This document shows, piece by piece, positions 50,001 through 59,300 of a stretch of 64,000 nt of DNA. The stretch's first letter is position 1, and each line of letters opens with the position of its first letter. Source of the stretch: Uloborus plumipes. Its lineage: Eukaryota; Arthropoda; Arachnida; Araneae; Uloboridae. The position numbers and the translations under genes are program-made. The notes under the pieces were generated by a model. It saw nothing but the letters and a program-made list of their open reading frames with translations. It ran no database searches and was not told where the DNA came from. Location of the stretch: the NCBI GenBank assembly GCA_038373865.1, contig JAXGGA010003443.1:38457-102456 (forward strand), written 5' to 3'.

Positions 50001-53000
50001 TATACCCGGTCGAAACTCGCTCATTTCTTTATCGAATTGCAAGAAAATTTATGATTTTGAAGCTTATCCCGCGGGCTATTGACGAAAATTAGACCCACCC
50101 TCTAAAAAGTGTCGGTTCGTTTTTTATTCGAACTTCAATTTTTGGGCACAAAATTGACTCTATCTAGCGAAATAATTGTCGTATCGTCTCCATTTTGATT
50201 TCATTCGAAAGATTAAAAAAAATGCGTTCTTTAGAACGTTTCTCCGCTAGCGCCGCGTAACGAGAATCTCGAAAATCCACGTTTAAGCGACTTATAAGCG
50301 ATTGAAGTTGGAAAAAGTTAAATTTTTTGCTCAACTGTTAAAATCGTTACATTGTTGTTCAAATCAATTTTAAATGCGACATTTCAAGCCAAGGCTTAGC
50401 TCGGTAAACCTTAATCTCCATATATTATTTCTCTAAGCCGAATCCTATACCCGGTCGAAACTCGCTCATTTCTTTATCGAATTGCACGAAAATTTATGAT
50501 TTTGAAGCTTATCCAGCGGGCTATTGACGAAAATTAGACCCACCCTCTAAAAAGTGTCGGTTCGTTTTTTATTCGAGCTTCAATTTTTGGGCACAAAATT
50601 GACTCTAGCGAAATAATTGTCGTATCGTCTCCATTTTGATTTCATTCGAAAGATTAAGAAAAATGCGTTCTTTAGAACGTTTCTCCGCTAGCGCCGCGTA
50701 ACGAGAATCTCGAAAATCCACGTTTAAGCGACTTATAAGCGATTGAAGTTTGAAAAAGTTAAATTTTTTGCTCAACTGTTAAAATCGTTACATTGTTGCT
50801 CAAATCAATTTTAAATGCGACATTTCAAGCCAAGGCTTAGCTCGGTAAACCTTAATTGTAACTTTTATTGTTTCAAAATACTATGGTAGTTTGGCGATAA
50901 CGTTAGTATTTAGTTTAGTAGTAGCCTTGGGTATTTGATTTTAATATAGGGTATCACTTTTGTAGTAGTTGTAAAAGTGAACGTGTCTTTGATCTCTTTG
51001 AAAAGTTGTCAGAACGACGGCAGTAGATGGCGATGTTGTGCAAATGAAGCCAATAAAAATTGTCGTATTAAATTTTAAGTTTAGAGTTTTTTTTTTTTTT
51101 TTTTTGCGGAATTCCGCACGGGTCACCTAGTTGTAACTTTTATTGTTTCAAAATACTATGGTAGTTTTGCGATAACGTTAGTATTTAGCTTACCAGCGGG
51201 TGACCGAGCTCCGCTCGAGGAAAACAGGTGTCGAAGCTAACTCGAAGATTTAAATTTTCAATTGTGATTTATCAAAACATCACATGCCATAAGAAAATTT
51301 GTGAAACCATTGGTGAAAAGATAACCGGTTAAAGTGCACCATTGTAAACTATTCTAAACAAAGTTTCGGAAAGGGAATTATTCTATACAAAGATTAAGTT
51401 TGAAAAGTCATAGAAAATAAAATGTAAGTGATAATAAAAGAAAACTATACAATTAAAGAAATGGTACAAAGTGAGCAGTGTAAAGATTGAAGTGTGTTGA
51501 AGTTCAATATTTTTGACAAATTTATTTAGAAAAACCAACCCCGTGATTCCTCGTGACCAAAAACCCCAGACCCCCAAGTTTACCGGAGTTAATTAATTCT
51601 GGGGCGATTTTTGACTTGGCAACCATTCCTCGTATTACCCCTAACGTGTACCAGGGGCCGAACCCGCTCGGTTAAAAAAAAAAGAGGTTTGTAAACTCGT
51701 GTTTTTTTCTAAAGTGCGAAGTACTTATTTAGATGAACTTGAAAAGCATTTTTGACCCTTTGGTTGCAATTACGCATTCAAAACAGCCGTAATTTATTTA
51801 AAAAAACACAACCCTATTTAATCCATGCTCACCGTAAAATCACACCTAATTTTATTTCATTTGGCGCCGAAGGCGCGGGAGGATTTGATGCGAATGGATG
51901 CAGAGTCTCTGTTCTCCAGTACGCATTTGGTTCCAGTTGGTTTTGACTTTCACTTCACTTCACACTCCAGGTTCCCCCCCCCCCCGTTCATACCACAACT
52001 CGCTTTTTAACCGGGATGGTGCCCTGAAGAACGCTCTGCTCATTTTTAAACCTGGCCCAAGGGCCGAGCAAACCCTTGGCCCAGCACCCCCCAGAGGTTT
52101 CGTTTCACTTGGAGGATTTTGTGACCACGAACATTTTTAACGCCCCCCAGTCACCATTAATGAAGACGGTGGATCTTTAATCGGCGGCTAAATGATCGAC
52201 CCGAGACCCTCCGGTTACGAGTCCGACGACTAACCGATTGGACTACCGCGGCCTCAGGCCCCTACATAAACGAGCCGACGCATCAAGATTACCACTCAGG
52301 ATCCAGCGCGTGTGTGAGGATTGTCTTTTCTGGCCAGTTATCGATTTTTGGTAACTTTTTATGTAAATTAACAAAGCTTGGCAATCTCCCGAAATTTTGC
52401 TCTGGTAACCCTATTTCCTCAACAATGAAAAATGAAAGTGAAAGTTAATGAGTTGGATCCAAAGTGGTGAAACTTAAGCTTGATGCGTCGGCCTGTCTAT
52501 ATAGCGGCTCTACCGCTGCCCATACCCAATTCTAAATTTATTTTGATCGATCTCTTTTAAATTTCAAACCAATAACAATTCTATCATGTTGCCAAAAATT
52601 ATTTGTTAAATACCATAAAAACATAAATTTACGCTGATGTGATTAAATATGAAATCCATTGTTAACACGCGGTTGCTATGAAACAGTGTAACAATAAGAG
52701 TAATCATAAAGAAAATGGCGTAGTAAGAAATCTTCTCAAACTTTTAATGAATCCTATCTGTAAATCCGAACTTTTCGACCGTAGCGCTTCAAAACCGACG
52801 CCAATCGATTCCCCGTGGCCAAAAACCCCAGACCCCCAAGTTTACCGGAGTTTATTTATTCTGGGGCGATTTTTGACATTACAAACATCTCTCGTATTAT
52901 AGTATAGGATAGCCTTGGGTATTTGATTTTAATATAGGGTATCACTTTTGTAGTAGTTGTAAAAGTGAACGTGTCTTTGATCTCTTTGAAAAGTTGTCAG

Positions 53001-56000
53001 AACGACGGCAGTAGATGGCGATGTTGTGCAAATGAAGCCAATAAAAATTGTCGTATTAAATTTTAAGTTTAGAGGGTTTTTTTTATTTTTTTTTCCGGAA
53101 TTCCGCACGGGTCACCTAGTTTTAATTAATTTTGAAACGTGAAGTCAACTAGTTTTTGAAAAATAGCTGTCAATTTAATTTCCCCAAAAACAACAGTGTT
53201 GTAAAAAAATCCCCCGCCAAGAAAACCTTAAATACTCAGCCTTAAAAAGTTATGATATCGAGTTTTCCCGCCAAGTTTGTGCCAAACTACAACTAACCTG
53301 TATGTATAGTTCTTTTAAATTGTTTTCAGTTTTGCCAGGCGGGAAGCTTTGTCTTGTGAGGTGGTTGCTTAATGAGTAAAAACTTCCCGCCTGGCAGGAC
53401 TGAAAACAATTTAAAAGAACTATACATACAGGTTAGTTGTAGTTTGGCACAAACTTGGCGGGAAAACTCGATATCATAACTTTTTAAGGCTGAGTATTTA
53501 AGGTTTTCTTGGCGGGGGATTTTTTTACAACACTGTTGTTTTTGGAGAGATATCACATATTTTTGCATTAATATTATTTCTTTGCCTGTTTTTTTTTTTC
53601 TCTTCAAAATTTACTTTGCATGTTTTTTTTCCCTTCAACATTTTTCTTGGCGGTCCGACATCTGTGGTTTTCTTGGCAGCATGTATTTGGTGCAAAAGTT
53701 CAAGGATCTTCTTCAGTCTAGGATAAATTTGAAATCAATCACAATGTACCACCCGAACCGACGCAAAACAAAGCTAGTTGCTAACAATACTACGATTAAA
53801 TTAAAAGTTAAAAAAAAAAACCCCAACCCTTACTGCCGATCTCATATTAAAATGAACTAAATTGAAGATCCCTTTTAAAAGCCTTATGCAATAAAATCAA
53901 TTACAAATATTTTATTTGTTAACAAATAGAAACTGGCAACAGATGAAATTATAAATCATTGAGTTTTCTTTCCTCGTGGCCCAACAATGAAAACATAAAT
54001 GCTCAGATGTAGAGCCGCTATATAGACAGGCCGACGCATCAAGCTTGATTTCGACCACTTTGGATCCATTCATTAACTTTCACTTTCAAATTTTCATTGT
54101 TGCAGAGCTAGGGTTACCAGAATAAAGTTTCGGACACTGCCAAACTTTGCCAAACCCACGTGGCGCTAATCATTGGTCATAGTGAAAATTACCAAAACGC
54201 GATGCGTGCCAGAAAAGACAACCTTTCATCAACCGGCTAAAAAGACATACCACGCGCTGGATCCAAAGTGGTAAAACTTAATCTTGATGCGTCGGCTCAT
54301 CTATATAGGGGCCTTACTCAGATGTTGAACAGAGCTAGTAGATAGAAATCGGACCAATTTTAAGCATTAATAACTCCGGGGTGCGATGACCCCGGGGGGT
54401 AAATTTTGGGAAAATGTCCTCAATGTCTCATCGAGAATATTCATACCAAAAATCAACACTAAAGACCCCCGGGGAGAAAAGATACGGAAAATAAAAACGA
54501 GGGGGGAGGGGGTGGGGAGTCGAAAACCCCCCTATGCCGAGCTTTGGGACAAAATAAATGTGGGTGCAAAAGCAGAGCTCAATCCGAGTTACCGTTTAGT
54601 CTGGACCCCTGTCAAACAATTTTTAAAAAGTGCGAAAAATAGCGATTTTCTAACATATATCACCCCTCCCCCTGAGGGTCCTTGATGTTTTGCTTTAGTA
54701 TGTGCCGTCAGGGGCCGCTGGAGATTGAGTATACCAAAAATGAACTCTAAGGATCTTTATGGGGCTGAGATACAGAGGGGTGAAAACCCCGGTTTGGTTA
54801 CTCGCGTAAACAGTCCTAGTCGCTCTTTTACATTTTTATTGGCGACGGAAATTTCTTGGCGGCTTGTATTTGGTTTTCTTGGCGGGGCGGGACGCTCCCG
54901 CGTCCCGTGATTTTGGATATTCTATCGTCAGATTTCTCCAGTTTAAACATTTTGGCTTTGAGAATTCGCCAATTTTCAAATTTTCATCATTTAGAAAGTG
55001 CTGTAAGTATAATCTTAACAAGGGAACCAAAATTGTGCAATATTTGGCGAGTATATTCCAGCAGTTATCAACATAAAAGGAATGATTCTGAAACAATGAT
55101 TTCTAGAAAAAATAATGAATTTCAGTTGGTTATCTCACCCACCACATGCACCTTACATTGCTCCAACTCATTTGTCTCTTTATTCTGATCGTTTTTAACA
55201 AAAAAGGTGAAAATTTTGATGATATCTAAAAGACATACTTCACAATAGCAAAACACAAAATAAATGCAATAAGTTATGAAAATGAAATAAAGCATTTCAT
55301 TAAACTTATGTACAATCGAGTCTCGATTACTCCCAAGTCCCAAGAGAGAAGAGACCGTTGAGTTATTGGTAACTCGAGTTATAATTTTTCACAACCTATT
55401 TAAGAGTTTGGGACCCACGGAAAATTTCGAGACAAAGGAATATTCCAGTTATAACGCTTCGAGTTATCGTGACTCGGCTGTATATATTGACTTATTGCAC
55501 ATTTAAATTCTCGATATTTGGTTTCTCAGAATTCTAGACACAATTTTATAATTGAATTCTTTTTTCATGTCTGAATATCTCTTTCATCTCTTTCGTTGTT
55601 TCCCTTGATGGTGCAAACGAATTTTGTTACGAAAAAGGCTCGTTAATTATTTAAAACCAACTATCATCTAACAGCGTATTGTAATTAAACACACCTTAGA
55701 ATTTTGATTTATTATATTTTTATACTTACGTGTATTGGAGGAGCTGCATTTAGGTGAGTTCACGATGCATTCACATGTTCCATCTATGCACTGGGAGTAA
55801 GGGTCTCTTGCTTGGCATTGGCTTGAGCTCAAGCAGGACTTGCCCAAAGATACTGGAAGAACTTTCAGAGGGGGGAGAAGAGCTGGAATACGGGTAGCTG
55901 GAGGAGCGGGAGTTGAAGGAGCTGGAGCAGGAGCTGTTCAAAAAAAGAGTAACCTATTAGAACTCTGGCATCAAGAAAGATTTTTTTTTCCAACAGGGAA

Positions 56001-56319
56001 GTTTCAACCTGTTAAATATTAATGCTTTGACCACTAGATATTGTTAAGAGACTTACGAAACACAAAAATTCACCATTGCCGAATTTTAAAATGCAACGAT
56101 TGATTTTTAGTGAATTTTTGAAAACCCCAAGCGCAAAAAAAAAAAAAAAAATCTCCTTGGGAAACGAAACCAGTGACGTCGGATGGTTGTACTTTCTATA
56201 ACAGGGACACGAGGACAAATTCTTTGTGCGTACAGAAACATATTTTACTGGATTGTTTAAATTGTTTCTCATGAAATTGTTTTCATTTTTGCACTACTAG
56301 GTGACCCGTGCGGAATTCC

Positions 56320-56370
<51 letters not shown>

Positions 56371-59300
56371 AACTTAAAATTTAATACGACAATTTTTATT
56401 GGCTTCATTTGCACAACATCGCCATCTACTGCCGTCGTTCTAACAACTTTTCAAAGAGATCAAAGACACGTTCACTTTTACAACTACTACAAAAGTGATA
56501 CCCTATATTAAAATCAAATACCCAAGGCTACTACTAAACTAAATACTAACGTTATCGCAAAACTACCATAGTATTTTGAAACAATAAAAGTTACAATTAA
56601 GGTTTACCGAGCTAAGCCTTGGCTTGAAATGTCGCATTTAAAATTGATTTGAGCAACAATGTAACGATTTTGACAGTTGAGCAAAAAATTTAACTTTTAC
56701 AAACTTCAATCGCTTATAAGTCGCTTAAACGTAGATTTTCGAGATTCTCGTTACGCGGCGCTAGCGGAGAAACGTTCTAAAGAACGCATTTTCTTTAATC
56801 TTTCGAATGAAATCAAAATGGAGACGATACGACAATTATTTCGCTAGATAGTGTCAATTTTGTGCCCAAAAATTGAAGTTCGAATAAAAAACGAACCGAC
56901 ACTTTTTAGAGGGTGGGTCTAATTTTCGTCAATAGCCCGCGGGATAAGCTTCAAAATCATAAATTTTCTTGCAATTCGATAAAGAAATGAGCGAGTTTCG
57001 ACCGGGTATAGGATTCGGCTTAGAGAAATAATATATGGAGATCGTATGGTTCATAAATCACGTCAATAGTCAAATGGAAACACGGCAATAGTTTTCATAA
57101 ATTAGCGAATAAGAACTTGGCAATAATTCTGACTTAATAGAAACAGCCTAGCTCAAGAAAAAAAAAAAACTCTCTTAAGCAGGCAGTGAGAATATTACAG
57201 TTGTAAGATACATTTGGGCGATTTTGTTACATGGTTCTCACACTGTCCCTTTTTGAAAGTGATTATTCTATTAATAATTGCATAAACTATCTTTTAGCTA
57301 ATGAGTAAGGTAACCGTATGCCCCTTTTTTAACGGGACGTCCCGTTGTCAGGTATCCTGTCTCGTTGTCCTCACACATACTGGAATGTACCGTTTTCTGA
57401 AGTGGCAGAACGGAACACTGAATGCTTCAACCAGAAGTCGCTGTATTGGTGAAACTGTTCAAGTATTTTCATGCCTATTTGTGTTTGACTGGTGCTGATG
57501 CACTCATAGAAAGGGTATTTTCGCTTATGACTAATTTGTCCGCTAATGAAAAAGCACACTTGAGAATGGCGTTTCGCAGTTCTTAAAGCATTGATGGTTT
57601 TGAAAGTGAATGGCTTAAAATTCTGCCAAGAATTTCATTTTCATTTAAAATCAGCACCAAATGTACACCAGAAAATTCGTACATTGAAATATTAAACTGT
57701 TCTTTCAACTGTTCTGTTTTTGTCTGTAATTATTTTTAATACACTCAAATGAGTGTTTAAAACCTGCCACCTTGTCTAGTGGATAAAGTCTGACTCTGAT
57801 GACGAGATCCCGGATTCGAATCTCGGCTCGAGTATGTCTGTACTTTATCTCTAATGTCTTTGGCCTTTCCATGTGTGAATGCGTTGTGCTGTGAATAGTT
57901 GCCCACCCTATAAACGGGGTCCTTGTGGCATAAAGGTACTGTGGAAGTACGATTTCACACCAACAGACGGTACAGTTGGAAAAGTGAAGCAGCGAACCTC
58001 AAATTGCCAGCCTGGCTGGCACAAAATAACAAGAAGTGTCTCTTAAGGAAAAAAATCTGGTATGGACCCCACACTACTTCCTTTTACGTGTAAATTTCTT
58101 AGTAGTTGCCTTAAGTGTTAAAAAAAGTGCTTGGAGTGAGCAAGGTAACAATTCAAATATTTACTCCCCTAATCTGCCACGAAACAATGCAAAAAATATT
58201 TTGCAATGGTTAATTTTCTAAATATTGCTGATTTTAATATCATTCAGTGAATTTTTCGCAAAATATCGCCAATAGCGCCAAGTTGAACCCAAATTCGAAA
58301 AATATTTTTTTCGCCAAATTTGTCGCCAACTTGGCGATATGTCGCCAAGTTGGCGTCAAACGGCGACCAAAAGCTTGGCGACGTATCGCCAAGTGGTCGC
58401 GCCAATTCATATCACTTGAGTCTGCATTGAAATTAACACTGATTTACTCCAAAAAAGGGGTAAAACACCCCCTTGGGAACATTCAAATGCAACCACAAGG
58501 GGAGGTGCACAACTAGACCATCCTCAGAGCCTACATACCAAGCTAGAAGCTTCTACGGCATATAGTTTTTGAGTTATGCGACCCACATACGCACACACGT
58601 ACATACAGACGTCACGAGAAAACTCGTCGTAATTAACTCGGGGGTGGTTGAAAAAAATTTTTCGGCTGCTTATATGTTGCTAGGTACATATACACGTGCT
58701 GACAGGTCAAAAAAACTAAGGAATTTTCATTCGGGGGTGAGCAAAATCAAAATTTAGACTCAAATTTGAGTGATTTTTTTTTCGCGATCACAATACTTCC
58801 TTTACTACGTAAAAGGAAGTAAAAATAATAGTCAGCTTACTACTGAGTCAAGATTTCATTAGAAGGCAAACTGATTTTTTTCGTACACCTGTGTAGTAGC
58901 GGAATCCTTACAGAGAGGGGCGTGGCTCAAGAGTGTGCGAACTCTGTGTCATTCCAAAGCAATATATTATCGAAAGAATATGATGGGCTGACACTTAAAT
59001 ATAGAAGTGTAACAAAACTAACACATCGATATGTTTCCCTAATTATATTCTCCATTTCACTCTCAATTAATTATGGCAAGCTTCAGGGCACAAGAATCAT
59101 TTCCATAAACTACCATAAAGGAGTCTTACTTTGGGTTGCTCGTCCGTTCCGCAGGTAATTCCCCTGCCAGAAGTCGGACTTTACACCAAAGGACGGTACA
59201 GTTGGAAAAGTGGAGCAGCGCATCTCGAATTGCCAGCCTCGCTGGCATAAGACAACAACAAGTGTCTAAAATTTGCAAACGTCTCGTCTTGAGAAAAAAG

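Noticed and set aside
50941..51126. Conserved ~60-residue frame also present at 56308-56511
   Set aside because: Similarity comes from both lying in Helitron 3' tails; the Lys stretch is a translated A-run.
57764..57835. Possible functional tRNA gene
   Set aside because: Good B box, but the arms do not fold into a full cloverleaf by eye and the sequence continues into a repeated SINE body.
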